DNA from: SAR86 cluster bacterium AG-349-I13 | GTDB lineage: Bacteria > Pseudomonadota > Gammaproteobacteria > Magnimaribacterales > TMED112 | DNA: 64,000 bases | Direction: 5' to 3' | Assembly (NCBI GenBank): GCA_003278815.1 | Contig: QCDB01000004.1 | Location: 1-64,000 of the forward strand | Shown: positions 43,932-54,177 of the stretch, piece after piece | Position numbering within the stretch: the stretch's first letter is position 1 | Layout: each line of letters opens with the position of its first letter | Program-made: the position numbers and the translations under genes | Notes under the pieces: generated by a model | Told to the model about the DNA's origin: nothing | The model's database searches: none | Seen by the model: the letters and a program-made list of their open reading frames with translations, nothing else

Positions 43932-44525
43932 ATGTTCGAAAATAACTTAGTTCCAATGGTCGTTGAGCAAACCTCTAGGGGTGAGCGTGCTTTTGATATC
44001 TTTTCTAGACTACTTAAAGATAGAATTGTTTTTATTGTTGGTGGCATTGATGATTACGTTGCTAATCTTGTAGTCGCACAACTCTTATTTCTTGAGTCTG
44101 AGGATCCTAAAAAGGATATTTACATGTACATCAATTCACCTGGCGGTGTAATTACATCAGGACTATCAATCTTAGACACAATGAATTATCTCAAATGCGA
44201 TGTTTCAACAGTTTGCTTTGGTCAAGCCGCAAGTATGGGAGCGGTTTTACTCGCAAACGGAGCAGACAAAAAAAGATTTGCGTTACCAAATAGTAGAGTC
44301 ATGATTCATCAACCATTAGGAGGGGCAAGAGGACAAGCCTCTGATATAGAAATTCAAGCAAAGGAAATACTTACATTGAAGGATAAGCTCAATAAAATAC
44401 TTGCAGATAAAACAAAACAAAGCCTCAAGAAAATCCAAACTGATACAGAAAGAGATTTCTTCATGAATGCAGAAGAAGCAGTGAAATATGGAATTATTGA
44501 TGAGGTTCTCAAAGAAAGAAAATAA
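43932..44525 (+). CDS. clpP: ATP-dependent Clp protease proteolytic subunit
   Basis: 197 residues from ATG 43932. The frame opens at GTG 43914, but [28 protein letters not shown] matches the usual N-terminus. The catalytic triad is Ser101 (GQAASMGA), His126 (MIHQPLGG) and Asp175 (TERDFFM). It forms the tetradecameric barrel that works with ClpX, encoded next door. Its stop overlaps the clpX start by one base (TAATG). The tig gene that often precedes clpP is absent from this position. Confidence 0.97.
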   Translation: MFENNLVPMVVEQTSRGERAFDIFSRLLKDRIVFIVGGIDDYVANLVVAQLLFLESEDPKKDIYMYINSPGGVITSGLSILDTMNYLKCDVSTVCFGQAASMGAVLLANGADKKRFALPNSRVMIHQPLGGARGQASDIEIQAKEILTLKDKLNKILADKTKQSLKKIQTDTERDFFMNAEEAVKYGIIDEVLKERK

Positions 44526-45754
44526 TGGCTGAAAAAACTACCAAACTTCATTGTTCTTTTTGTGGTAAAGAACAATCACAAGTAAAAAAACTCATAGCAG
44601 GTCCCAACGTTTATATTTGTAATGAATGTATTGACCTGTGTAATGATATTTTGCTTGAGGAAACTAAGAACGAGAAAGAAGAAGTTTTCGAGATTTCAAA
44701 ACCAAAAGAAATATTTTCTTATCTTGATGAAGTAATTGTTGGACAGGATGATGCAAAAAGGAAACTTTCAGTAGCAGTTTATAACCATTACAAAAGAGTT
44801 TTCGCCAAGACTAAACATGAAGTAGAGGTGCAAAAAAGCAACGTAATGTTGTTAGGTCCAACTGGTTCTGGAAAAACACTGTTAGCACAAACATTAGCAA
44901 AGTACTTAGACGTACCGTTTGCAATTGCAGACGCTACCTCTTTAACAGAAGCAGGTTATGTGGGCGAAGATGTTGAGAATATTATTCAGAAACTTCTTCA
45001 AAATGCTGACTACGATGTTGAACGAGCTGAAAGAGGAATAATTTACATTGATGAAATAGATAAAATTTCAAAAAAAGGGGAAAACATCTCAATAACCAGA
45101 GATGTTTCAGGTGAGGGAGTACAGCAAGCCTTGCTTAAGATAATAGAGGGCACTACAGCAGCAATCCCACCTAAAGGTGGAAGAAAACATCCCCAGCAAG
45201 AATTTATAAATGTAGATACAAAAAATATTCTCTTCATTTGTGGTGGAGCGTTTAATGGTCTTGAAGATCAAATAAAAAAAAGACTGAATCAGAAACATAT
45301 CGGTTTTGATACAAAGGTTAAATCTATCGATAAAAGAACAGATAAACCAACTTTCAAAAATGCTAATACTCAAGATCTAATAAAATTTGGAATAATCCCA
45401 GAATTTATCGGTCGTTTTCCAGTTATTGCAGCACTGGAAGAGCTTACAGAGCAAGAATTAGTCAGAGTAATGTCAGAAACCAAAAACTCCATCAGCGATC
45501 AATACAAATATCTTTTTGAAATGGATGGCATAGACTTAGAGTTTAAAAAAGAAGCATATGTTGCTATAGCTCAAGAAGCAAAAACAAGCGCTTCAGGTGC
45601 AAGAGCAATTCGGTCCATATTTGAAAATATATTACAAGACTCAATGTTCAACTTGCCGTCTGAACAAAATGTCAAAAAGATTGTCATCGACAAAAAGGCT
45701 GTAAAAACCAAAAAATTACCTCTTAGATTGCTTAACAAAAAAGCCGCCAATTAA
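44525..45754 (+). CDS. clpX: ATP-dependent Clp protease ATP-binding subunit ClpX
   Basis: A 409-residue AAA+ unfoldase. The N-terminal C4 zinc-binding domain is [17 protein letters not shown] then [14 protein letters not shown]. Walker A is [17 protein letters not shown], Walker [11 protein letters not shown]. The ClpP-contacting IGF-type loop appears as KHIGFDTKV, and [11 protein letters not shown] and [12 protein letters not shown] complete the pattern. It is coupled to clpP upstream and to lon downstream by one-base TAATG overlaps. Confidence 0.98.
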   Translation: MAEKTTKLHCSFCGKEQSQVKKLIAGPNVYICNECIDLCNDILLEETKNEKEEVFEISKPKEIFSYLDEVIVGQDDAKRKLSVAVYNHYKRVFAKTKHEVEVQKSNVMLLGPTGSGKTLLAQTLAKYLDVPFAIADATSLTEAGYVGEDVENIIQKLLQNADYDVERAERGIIYIDEIDKISKKGENISITRDVSGEGVQQALLKIIEGTTAAIPPKGGRKHPQQEFINVDTKNILFICGGAFNGLEDQIKKRLNQKHIGFDTKVKSIDKRTDKPTFKNANTQDLIKFGIIPEFIGRFPVIAALEELTEQELVRVMSETKNSISDQYKYLFEMDGIDLEFKKEAYVAIAQEAKTSASGARAIRSIFENILQDSMFNLPSEQNVKKIVIDKKAVKTKKLPLRLLNKKAAN

Positions 45755-48069
45755 TGGAAACAGAAAATATAAAACCTAAGGTTAAAATGCCCATGATTCC
45801 TTTAAGGGATGTTGTCATTTTTCCAAATACTGTCTCAACACTTTTTGTAGGAAGAGAAAAATCAATTTTTTCATTGGAGGATGCCTTGAGAAGTAATAAA
45901 AAAATATTTTTAATAGCTCAAAACTCGCCTTCAAATGAAGAGCCAACGATTAAAGATTTGCCAAATATAGGCACACTCTCAACACTTCTTCAAATGATAA
46001 AATTACCGGATGGCACGGTCAAAATCTTAGTTGAAGGGATCCAAAGAGCAGAACTGAAAAAAATTACAACAAGTGATGGTTATTTTGCAGAAATAGAAAA
46101 AATTGATGAAGTGATCGAAGATTCAAAATATGAAAGAGATCTTTTATCGACAATCAAAAATCAATTCACGGAATTTGTAGCGGTATCTAGAAAAGTGTCT
46201 CACGAGATCATTAATCAAGTTGAGTCTATGGGCAGCCTGGCAAAAGCTGTAGATGTAATTTCTTCGAATATTCATCTATCAGTTCAAGATAAACAAGAAA
46301 TTCTTGAGAAAGTAAACGTTGTTGAAAGATCTGAATTTTTATCGAGTCTACTTGAAGCCCAAATTGAACTTATAGAAGTGGAACAACGAATAAGAGGTAG
46401 AGTTAGAAAACAAATGGAGAAATCCCAAAAAGAGTATTTCTTGAATGAACAAATAAAAGCAGCTCAAAAAGAACTTGGAGATATCAGTGATGAAAAAAGT
46501 GAGCTAGATGAATTACAGAAAAAGATTGAAGAAACAAAACTTTCTAAAGAAGCACTAGAAAAAGTTAATACGGAATTCACAAAGCTTAGACAAATGTCAC
46601 CTATGTCGGCTGAAGCAACGGTTGTACGAACTTATATAGATACAGTGCTTGATGTTCCTTGGAGTAAGTCGACAAAAATTAACCTTGATTTAAAAAAAGC
46701 TAAAGAGATTTTAGATGAAGACCATTACGGCTTAAAAGAAGTTAAAGAGAGAATACTAGAATACTTGGCGGTGCAAAAGAGAGTTACCAAAATGAAAGCA
46801 CCAGTGCTGTGTTTTGTTGGCCCCCCTGGGGTAGGAAAAACTTCTTTAGGTGAATCCATTGCACGAGCAGTTAACAGAAAATTTTCAAGACTTTCGCTAG
46901 GTGGAGTTCGTGACGAAGCAGAAATTAGAGGGCACAGAAAAACATATATAGGCTCTATGCCAGGCAAAATCATACAAAAACTTTCTAAAGGAAAAGTTAA
47001 AAATCCCTTATTTTTACTAGATGAAATTGATAAAGTCGGCATGGATCACCGAGGTGATCCAAGCTCTGCTTTATTAGAAGTTTTAGATCCGGAGCAAAAT
47101 AATACCTTCAATGATCATTATTTAGAGATTGATTACGATTTGTCGGAAGTGTTGTTCATATGTACTGCAAATTCATTGAACATACCACCACCTCTACTGG
47201 ATAGAATGGAAATAATAAGGTTGCCAGGTTACATAGAAGATGAAAAATTGAATATATCTAAAAATTATCTTGTTCCAAAAAATAAAGAAAAGAATGGTTT
47301 GAAAGAAGGTGAGATTACATTCAGCGATAATGCCATTTTAAAAATTATTCGAAATTACACTAGAGAGGCTGGGGTCAGAAGTCTAGACAGACAAATAAAT
47401 AAAGTGTGTAGAAAAAAAGTTAAAGACTTATCTTTAGGAGCTAAAGCAACTAAGTTAATCGATAATAGGGTAGTTAGAAATATTTTAGGCGCTGAACCTT
47501 TTAAATATGGTCAACATGACGCAGAGAACTCTCTTGGTCAAGTGAATGGGTTAGCATGGACTTCAGTGGGAGGAGAATTATTACAAATCGAGGCTGCTGT
47601 TACGGCGGGCAAAGGTAGAGTCATAAAGACAGGCTCACTGGGTGATGTGATGCAAGAGTCAATCCAAGCAGCACTAACAGTTGCAAAAAATATTGCTAAA
47701 GATAAGAAAATCAAATCCGAGTTTTTTGATAAACATGATATTCACATTCACGTGCCTGAAGGTGCTACTCCCAAAGATGGACCAAGCGCGGGTATAACTA
47801 TGTGTACGGCAATAACTTCTCTTGCAACTGAAAAAAAGGTAAAAGCAAACCTGGCAATGACGGGAGAAATTACATTAGCAGGTAAAGTTCTGAAAATTGG
47901 GGGGTTAAAAGAAAAACTCATTGCTGCTAAAAGAAGTGGTATAACTAATGTCATCATTCCTCATGAAAATTTAGGTGATGTTGAAGAAATAGAATCAAAT
48001 ATTTTAAAAGATCTAGAAATTATACCGGTTAAAAATATTGCAGAAGTTCTTAAAGTAGCACTGGTATAG
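45754..48069 (+). CDS. lon: ATP-dependent protease Lon
   Basis: A 771-residue hexameric cytoplasmic protease. The N-terminal LON substrate domain is MPMIPLRDVVIFPNTVSTLFVGREKS. The AAA+ domain has Walker A FVGPPGVGKTSLGESIA and LLDEIDKVG, and the C-terminal protease domain carries PKDGPSAGIT with Ser678 and the lysine in GGLKEKLIAAKR about 43 residues later, the Ser/Lys dyad. Length matches the family (about 780). It is coupled to clpX, so the three protease genes form one operon ahead of hup. Confidence 0.98.
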   Translation: METENIKPKVKMPMIPLRDVVIFPNTVSTLFVGREKSIFSLEDALRSNKKIFLIAQNSPSNEEPTIKDLPNIGTLSTLLQMIKLPDGTVKILVEGIQRAELKKITTSDGYFAEIEKIDEVIEDSKYERDLLSTIKNQFTEFVAVSRKVSHEIINQVESMGSLAKAVDVISSNIHLSVQDKQEILEKVNVVERSEFLSSLLEAQIELIEVEQRIRGRVRKQMEKSQKEYFLNEQIKAAQKELGDISDEKSELDELQKKIEETKLSKEALEKVNTEFTKLRQMSPMSAEATVVRTYIDTVLDVPWSKSTKINLDLKKAKEILDEDHYGLKEVKERILEYLAVQKRVTKMKAPVLCFVGPPGVGKTSLGESIARAVNRKFSRLSLGGVRDEAEIRGHRKTYIGSMPGKIIQKLSKGKVKNPLFLLDEIDKVGMDHRGDPSSALLEVLDPEQNNTFNDHYLEIDYDLSEVLFICTANSLNIPPPLLDRMEIIRLPGYIEDEKLNISKNYLVPKNKEKNGLKEGEITFSDNAILKIIRNYTREAGVRSLDRQINKVCRKKVKDLSLGAKATKLIDNRVVRNILGAEPFKYGQHDAENSLGQVNGLAWTSVGGELLQIEAAVTAGKGRVIKTGSLGDVMQESIQAALTVAKNIAKDKKIKSEFFDKHDIHIHVPEGATPKDGPSAGITMCTAITSLATEKKVKANLAMTGEITLAGKVLKIGGLKEKLIAAKRSGITNVIIPHENLGDVEEIESNILKDLEIIPVKNIAEVLKVALV

Positions 48070-48203
48070 GCACTCTTAAGGCGCAAAGTCAAGAAAAACA
48101 GCCTGAAATAAAGTTCATTTATTTGGGTTAAAAATCTTGATTTATTGATTTTTAGGGTCTAATGTTATTAAAAGCCCGTAACAGGGCATTTTGAGGAGAT
48201 TTT

Positions 48204-48479
48204 ATGAATAAGGCTGATTTAATTGACATGGTTGCCAGCGAGACTGGTAGCACTAAAGTTGATGCTGCTAAAGCGTTAGATGCTGTTGTAGATGCTGTGA
48301 CAGGTGCACTTGCTAAAGGTGACTCTGTATCACTTGTAGGATTCGGAACATTTTCTGTTAGACACAGAGCTGCTAGAGAAGGGATAAACCCTCAGAATCC
48401 TTCACAAAAGATTCACATACCTGCAGCTAATGTACCGGTTTTCAAAGCAGGTAAAGCACTAAAAGCTTCAGTAAACTAA
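48204..48479 (+). CDS. hup: DNA-binding protein HU
   Basis: A 91-residue histone-like protein: MNKADLIDMVASETGSTKVDAAKALDAVVDAV, then SLVGFGTFSVRHRAAREGINPQNPSQKIHIPAANVPVFKAGKALKASV. The beta-arm region RNPQ/NPQNPSQKIHIPA and C-terminal FKAGKALK are diagnostic of HU. A strong GAGGAG ribosome site precedes the ATG, and the leader carries a small hairpin (GCCC-GTAACA-GGGC, near 48174-48187). It is placed between lon and ppiD, as in E. coli hupB. Confidence 0.96.
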   Translation: MNKADLIDMVASETGSTKVDAAKALDAVVDAVTGALAKGDSVSLVGFGTFSVRHRAAREGINPQNPSQKIHIPAANVPVFKAGKALKASVN

Positions 48480-48489
48480 ATTTAACTGA

Positions 48490-50358
48490 GTGATCAGTTT
48501 CTTACGGGAGAGGCTACAAGGAATTGTAGCCTTTTCTTTTCTAGGTATAGTTGCCCTAACTTTCGCGTTTTTGGGGCTCCCCACTTTTACGCAAACTTTC
48601 AACGTTAATGATTATGCCAAAATTGGCAAATACAGCATTTCACAATCAGAATATTTTCGAACAAAAGCGCAGGTAGAAGATAATCTTCGTTCACAGTTTG
48701 GTGAAGGTTTGAATTTTTCTGACCCTGCAATAGTAGATATTGTTTCGAATCTCACTAATAATTCGATTATAGAAAAATATACATTAATAAACTTCTTTGA
48801 TGACTTAAATGCCGATATACCCGACACATATATTGAAACAGAACTTTCAAAGTTAGAAGCTTTTCAAGTGGATGGGAGATTCAATCAGGACTTATTTAAG
48901 CAATATTTAATTAACTTCAATTTGACCAAAGAAGACTTGATGGAGGATTTTGAGTCAGATCTAAAACTTAACTTGGCTGTTTCTCTTATAGATTCCACAG
49001 CCAGTTCTTACAATCAATCTATTAATCAATACCTTGATTTGCTTACTGAGAGGAGGTCGATATCTTTTGTTGAGCTTGAAGCTGAAAATGTTACAAAGGA
49101 TTTCGCTGCAGGAGAAACAGAAATACAAGATTATTACAACAATAATTTAGAGCAATTCGCGATTCCAGAAAAAAGATCATTCCTTCTTTTGGACTTAAAT
49201 AAAAATAAGATGAACCTCGAAATAAGTGAAGTTGAAATAGAGGATGCTTACAATTTATTTCTTGAAAATATGCCAGCACCTGAAAAAAGAGTATCGCATA
49301 TTATGATAATACGTGATAACTATTCTACCGATTTGGAGTATCAAGAAAGAATTGCGCTCGTAACAAACCAACTTGAAACATCAGAATTTAAAGATTTAGT
49401 AAAAAATTATTCCGATGACTTAGGAACAACCGATACGGACGGTGACCTTGGTTTTACAAACGGTGAAGTATTTCCAAGTGAATTTGAGACAGTAATTGCA
49501 GGACTAAATATCGACGATGTATCGCCAGCCTTAAGTTACGAAAATAATACTCATTTCCTAAAAGTAACAGAAATAAAAGGTTCTGACATATCTTCATATG
49601 AGGATAAGAGAACAGAACTCCTGGGTGAATTAAAACAAATACAATTTGAAGATGAGGTAGCTCAAATTTCTAGTAGCTTAACTTTTTCAAATTTTACTAT
49701 GGAAGAAGTAAAAGAATTTGCTGAATCTAACAGCCTTGAACTTAAAGACTACGTCGACCTTTCTGTGGCTGATTTCCCACTTAATTTTGAAAACTCTTCT
49801 ATAGTTTCAACTACTGAAGTAAACAATTGGTCAAGTCCGCTAGAAATCGGATTTGACAATTTTTCCTTCGCTTACGTTTACGATACAAAAGACAAAACAT
49901 ATGAAGAATTTTCAAGTGTTACAGATTCTGTGAAAAATATTATCCTTGAATCAAAAAAAACTGATTATCTCAATGAAATTTATGCTAGCCCAGATATTAC
50001 TGTTTTGAACGAAGCCTCACTCAGCGAATTATTCGAAATTAGTGATTTTAAGGTGGAGAAGTTCAAAGGCATTAATAGGTCAACCTCACTGTTATCAAAT
50101 GATATAGTTGGTAAAGTTTTTAATGACTCAGATATTGGGGTAATTAAAAAAGAAGTCACGGCAAAAGGACTTTTAATATATGTTGTAGAAGATAGGATAA
50201 AAGGCGACCACACTAGCGTTTCAGAAGAAGACCGTATTGCTATTCTTGAAGAATCTAAAAGAACAAATCTTCAGTTGGCTTTCAATGAATTAAGAGCGAA
50301 ATATAACTTTGATGAAAAGATATCAGTTAGCAACCAATTCGCTAATCAAAACTTGTAG
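48490..50358 (+). CDS. ppiD: membrane-anchored peptidyl-prolyl isomerase PpiD
   Basis: A 622-residue periplasmic chaperone of the SurA/PpiD class. One N-terminal membrane helix (about residues 10-32: QGIVAFSFLGIVALTFAFLG), a chaperone domain, a parvulin domain around 245-365 (EKRVSHIMIIRD, GDLGFTNGEVFPSEFE) and a second, degenerate region to the C-terminus. GTG is the start at 48490. It helps outer-membrane proteins fold at the translocon. It lies ten bases after hup, as in many gammaproteobacteria, and its end overlaps convergent fabI by 17 bases. Confidence 0.9.
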   Translation: MISFLRERLQGIVAFSFLGIVALTFAFLGLPTFTQTFNVNDYAKIGKYSISQSEYFRTKAQVEDNLRSQFGEGLNFSDPAIVDIVSNLTNNSIIEKYTLINFFDDLNADIPDTYIETELSKLEAFQVDGRFNQDLFKQYLINFNLTKEDLMEDFESDLKLNLAVSLIDSTASSYNQSINQYLDLLTERRSISFVELEAENVTKDFAAGETEIQDYYNNNLEQFAIPEKRSFLLLDLNKNKMNLEISEVEIEDAYNLFLENMPAPEKRVSHIMIIRDNYSTDLEYQERIALVTNQLETSEFKDLVKNYSDDLGTTDTDGDLGFTNGEVFPSEFETVIAGLNIDDVSPALSYENNTHFLKVTEIKGSDISSYEDKRTELLGELKQIQFEDEVAQISSSLTFSNFTMEEVKEFAESNSLELKDYVDLSVADFPLNFENSSIVSTTEVNNWSSPLEIGFDNFSFAYVYDTKDKTYEEFSSVTDSVKNIILESKKTDYLNEIYASPDITVLNEASLSELFEISDFKVEKFKGINRSTSLLSNDIVGKVFNDSDIGVIKKEVTAKGLLIYVVEDRIKGDHTSVSEEDRIAILEESKRTNLQLAFNELRAKYNFDEKISVSNQFANQNL

Positions 50359-51115
50359 CTTGAATATTATAGCCACCATCGACGTATATGGTTTGTCCGG
50401 TTATACCGCTCGACATATCACTTAACAAGAAAGCAGCTGTATTTCCGACTTCTTTTGCTGTGATGTTTCGAGCAATTGGTGTGTTATCACCGTGTTTATT
50501 AAGCATTGTTTTAAAGCCTTTAATTCCAGAAGCTGCTAATGTTTTAATTGGACCTGCAGATATTGAATTTACTCTTATGCCTTTTGAACCAAGTGTTGAT
50601 GCAAAATATCTTACACTCGCCTCAAGGCTTGCTTTTGCCATTCCCATTACGTTGTAGTTTGGAGTTGCTTCCTGAGATCCGATATAGGTTAAAGTTATTG
50701 CTGCACTATTTTCAGTCATATACGGATGAGCTTCTTTCAAAAGTGCTGAAAAGCTGTATGAACTTACATCATGTGTGATTTGAAATCCTTCTCTAGTAAT
50801 GCAGTCTTCTATATTTCCCGAGATCTGATCAGCAGGTGCAAAGCCGACAGAATGCACTATACCGTCAATACTGCCCCACTTTTTGACAGCTTTAGCTATT
50901 AGCTTTTTAATTTCGTCATCCTTTGATAAATCGCAAATTTCGGTGAAACCTTTTCCATTTTCTGCTGAAAATTCGTTTATAAATTTTTCAAATCTTTCAT
51001 TTTGATAACTAAAACCTAGAATCGCCCCATTTTCGTGAAGCGTTGAGGCTATTGCTGAAGCAATTGAATATTTGTTGGCAAGACCAACAACTAAAATTTT
51101 TTTCCCCTTAACCAT
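50342..51115 (-). CDS. fabI: enoyl-[acyl-carrier-protein] reductase (NADH)
   Basis: A 257-residue short-chain dehydrogenase that completes each round of fatty-acid elongation. The N-terminus is KKILVVGLANKYSIASAIASTLHENGAILGFSY; the FabI-type catalytic pair is the Tyr of NYNVMGMAKASLEASVRY with its lysine, and the C-terminus has NISAGPIKTLAASGIKGF-like RVNSISAGPIKTLAASGI and GQTIYVDGGYNI. Length matches E. coli FabI (262). It is divergent from the TonB-dependent receptor gene. Confidence 0.96.
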   Translation of the reverse strand: MVKGKKILVVGLANKYSIASAIASTLHENGAILGFSYQNERFEKFINEFSAENGKGFTEICDLSKDDEIKKLIAKAVKKWGSIDGIVHSVGFAPADQISGNIEDCITREGFQITHDVSSYSFSALLKEAHPYMTENSAAITLTYIGSQEATPNYNVMGMAKASLEASVRYFASTLGSKGIRVNSISAGPIKTLAASGIKGFKTMLNKHGDNTPIARNITAKEVGNTAAFLLSDMSSGITGQTIYVDGGYNIQATSFD

Positions 51116-51267
51116 GGATGAATTATAGTTTATTTTGAATAGATATAAAATTTTACAAAAATGCCTTAAAACCCTTATGGAAACTCACTAAAAACGCCTT
51201 TTTTCCCAAAAAGTGACAAAAAAAGGGTATTTGTTACATTTAAATGACAAAATTGTATTAAAAAAGG

Positions 51268-51289
51268 CCCAAATGAACTATGATTTGGG
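51268..51289 (+). repeat. inverted repeat in the leader of the first TonB receptor
   Basis: CCCAAAT (51268-51274) and ATTTGGG (51283-51289) are perfect 7-bp inverted repeats with an eight-base centre, 30 bases before the receptor ATG. It could form a leader hairpin or bind a regulator. The receptor ATG follows AAAAAGG, an adequate ribosome site. Confidence 0.45.
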
Positions 51290-51318
51290 GATATTAACTT
51301 TTTAAAAAGGTAATTAAT

Positions 51319-54129
51319 ATGAATATATTCAAATATTTAATGAGCTTGCTCGTTATCACTACATTCTCTTTGGGTGTTTTTGCTCAAGAAGAAGATGGTG
51401 ATGTTGAGGAAGTGGTTGTTACCGGTTCAAAGATTAAAAGTGCAGACTTATATTCTTTTGCGCCAGTAACAGAGATTACTGCAGAGGATATTGCAGTAAC
51501 TGGTAAAGCCTCAATCGGTGAGATTTTGCTTGAGCTACCATCACAAGGTTCTGGATTATCCAGAAACTACAACAATGGTGGTTCTGGTGCGGTCAGAATC
51601 GATATGAGACATCTTGGTTCAGGTCGTAACTTGATCCTTGTAGATGGCAGAAGATGGGTAAATTCTGGTCAAGGAGCTAATGGTTCTGTTGATTTGAACT
51701 CAATACCATCTGCCATGGTAGAAAGAGTCGAAATCCTAAGGGATGGAGCATCTGCTGTTTATGGCTCAGATGCAATTGCTGGTGTTATTAACATCATCAC
51801 TAAAAGTGATTATTCTGGTACTTCAGCAACATACCAAATGGGAGAATACTTTGACGGCGGTGGTGCATCAGAAGTGATGACATTCACTGTTGGTGAATCT
51901 TCAGGCAATAGTTCATATGTTGCTGGTGTTTCTGTTGTTGATTTAGAGAGTCTAGGCAATGGCGAAAGACCAGAGACAAATGCAAGACCTGCTAATGGTG
52001 GTTCTGCTGGAACTCCACAAGGTAGATTTGCTTATTCTGGCGTAGTTGGAGATTGTTCTAACTTTACAGTTTCTGAAGGAACTTCAGGTACTAACCCTGC
52101 AACTGATTTCAGATGCTGGACAAGTCCAGATGATAGATTTAACTATAACCCATACAACTACATCGAAACTCCAAGTAAAAGACTAAATGCTTTTGCAAAG
52201 ATGACTAGAGATTTAGAAACTGGGCAAACAGTTAGATTAGATTTCATGTATCAAAAAAGAGACTCAGACAGATTACTAGCTCCAATGCCATTGTTTTATG
52301 GTTTTGGTAGTTTTGGTGGAAGAGAAGGTATTGGTGCTAATCAACCTTATAACCCATTCGGAGTAGAATTCTGTGACCTAAGTGGTGGTTCTCAAAACTA
52401 TGCCGATTGTTCTGCTGCACCTGAGGGTGTAACAACAGCAAATGGTTGGTTTGGAAGAAGAATGCTAGAAACTGGTAACAGACTTTATACAGACGATATC
52501 GAAACATATAGAGCTATGGCATCTTTAGATGGCATGCTAATGGGTTTTGATTACACAGCATACTTCTCAAAAGCAACTAACAATGCTTTAAATACAACAG
52601 ACGGTTTACTTGACTCAGGTGCTATTAAGTTATCACTATCAGATGATTGTGGTCCTAACGGTAACGGTGTCACTTGTTTAAACATCTTTGGTGGTCAAGG
52701 TCCAGATGGCGCTTACTTGGGTAATGGTCTATGGTCAGGATCAGGTTCAATTACACCTGCTATGGCTCAGGCTATTTCTTTCCAAGCGAAAAGTTCAGGT
52801 GGAAACCAAATGACAAATTATGGTGTTGATTTCGCAGGTGAGTTATTCGTTAACCCACAAGGATTTGACGTTCCTGTAGCGTTTGGTTATGAGCATAGAC
52901 AAGAAGATGGATTTAATTTCCCAGATGCATTTATTGCAAAAGGGTTATCCACAGGTAATGCTAACCAGCCAGTATCTGGTGGTTTTGAAGTTGATGAGCT
53001 ATACGCAGAGGTTGTATATAAAGTACATTCAATGCTTGAGTTCTCAGCTGCTTCAAGATATTCAGATTACTCAACATTTGGTAATACAACAAACTCAAAA
53101 TTAGGTATGGTTTTGACACCTGTTGATGGCTTAAAAGTAAGGGCTACATTTGCTGAAGGTTTTAGAGCTCCAAGTATTGGTGCACTATATAGCGGTAATG
53201 CAGATAGTTATCCAACTTTACAAGATCCTTGTGATGTTCTTTCTGCAAACTTTACTGGTAATGCAGATGGTACACAAGTCGGACAATGTTTAGCTGACGG
53301 TGTTCCTACAGGCTTTACTCAGCCGAATGACCAAATCAGAATCACAGTTGGTGGTAACCCAAATGTGCAACCTGAAGAATCAGAAAGTACAAATATTGGT
53401 GTGGTTTTCCAACCTGCCGGTGTTCCAGGACTTAATATGTTTGCAGATTTCTATGATATAGAAATCACTAACTTGATTGGCTCAATTGGAGCTCAGTTAA
53501 TTCTGAACGGTTGTTACGATGGTAGCAATCCAGGTTACTGTAATCTAATTGACAGATTACCTACTGGATTTGTTGATGATTTAAGAAATACAACTAATAA
53601 CGTTGGTATGTTAGAAACATCAGGTCTTGAAGTTGGTGGTTCTTATAGCTTCTCAACTGCATACGGTGATTTTGCACTGGGTGTAGATGCAAGAAGCTTA
53701 GATTCATATGATGTAACATTAGCTAACGGCGATCTACAGATGGCTGCTGGTTATGTGTTAGGTAGTTCAAGAGACAACTTTGTTGATTTCAAAATGAACA
53801 CATCATTAACATGGACTATGGGTGATATGTTTGCATCAGCAACTTTACAACACTTCGGTGAAGGTACAGGTGTTGCAAATAACCCTCCAACAATGACAGC
53901 TGATGGACTGGTAACAGAAACTGAAAGAGATATTGATGCGATCACATACCTTGATCTTCAATATGGAATGGTTTTACCAGAATACAATGCAACTGTTAGA
54001 GTTGGTATAGATAATGTATTGGATGAAGATCCTACATTCTTCCCAGAGACATTTGCTAATGACTTTGACCCTGCGTACAGAACATGGGGTTCAATGCATT
54101 ATTATGCAAATATTTCTGTAAACTTTTAA
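51319..54129 (+). CDS. TonB-dependent outer-membrane receptor
   Basis: A 936-residue protein with signal peptide (ending VFAQ at about 22), TonB box-like EEVVVTGSKI, and a plug domain holding the RHLGSGRNLILVDGRRWVN and RVEILRDGASAVYGSDAIAGVINIIT blocks. The 22-strand barrel follows, ending in the C-terminal phenylalanine (ISVNF) needed for outer-membrane insertion. YRTWGSMHYYANISVNF is typical of the large receptors that marine bacteria use for oligosaccharides, oligopeptides or other large nutrients. Ligand unknown. A strong terminator follows. Confidence 0.95.
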   Translation: MNIFKYLMSLLVITTFSLGVFAQEEDGDVEEVVVTGSKIKSADLYSFAPVTEITAEDIAVTGKASIGEILLELPSQGSGLSRNYNNGGSGAVRIDMRHLGSGRNLILVDGRRWVNSGQGANGSVDLNSIPSAMVERVEILRDGASAVYGSDAIAGVINIITKSDYSGTSATYQMGEYFDGGGASEVMTFTVGESSGNSSYVAGVSVVDLESLGNGERPETNARPANGGSAGTPQGRFAYSGVVGDCSNFTVSEGTSGTNPATDFRCWTSPDDRFNYNPYNYIETPSKRLNAFAKMTRDLETGQTVRLDFMYQKRDSDRLLAPMPLFYGFGSFGGREGIGANQPYNPFGVEFCDLSGGSQNYADCSAAPEGVTTANGWFGRRMLETGNRLYTDDIETYRAMASLDGMLMGFDYTAYFSKATNNALNTTDGLLDSGAIKLSLSDDCGPNGNGVTCLNIFGGQGPDGAYLGNGLWSGSGSITPAMAQAISFQAKSSGGNQMTNYGVDFAGELFVNPQGFDVPVAFGYEHRQEDGFNFPDAFIAKGLSTGNANQPVSGGFEVDELYAEVVYKVHSMLEFSAASRYSDYSTFGNTTNSKLGMVLTPVDGLKVRATFAEGFRAPSIGALYSGNADSYPTLQDPCDVLSANFTGNADGTQVGQCLADGVPTGFTQPNDQIRITVGGNPNVQPEESESTNIGVVFQPAGVPGLNMFADFYDIEITNLIGSIGAQLILNGCYDGSNPGYCNLIDRLPTGFVDDLRNTTNNVGMLETSGLEVGGSYSFSTAYGDFALGVDARSLDSYDVTLANGDLQMAAGYVLGSSRDNFVDFKMNTSLTWTMGDMFASATLQHFGEGTGVANNPPTMTADGLVTETERDIDAITYLDLQYGMVLPEYNATVRVGIDNVLDEDPTFFPETFANDFDPAYRTWGSMHYYANISVNF

Positions 54130-54149
54130 TCGACTTAGTCGATGAATTA

Positions 54150-54177
54150 AAGGGTTGCTTCGGCAACCCTTTTTTTT
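54150..54177 (+). terminator. intrinsic terminator after the first TonB receptor
   Basis: A 9-bp stem AAGGGTTGC/GCAACCCTT closed by the stable TTCG tetraloop and followed by seven further T residues. It lies 20 bases after the receptor stop. The T-tract runs into the end of convergent gloB. Confidence 0.95.
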
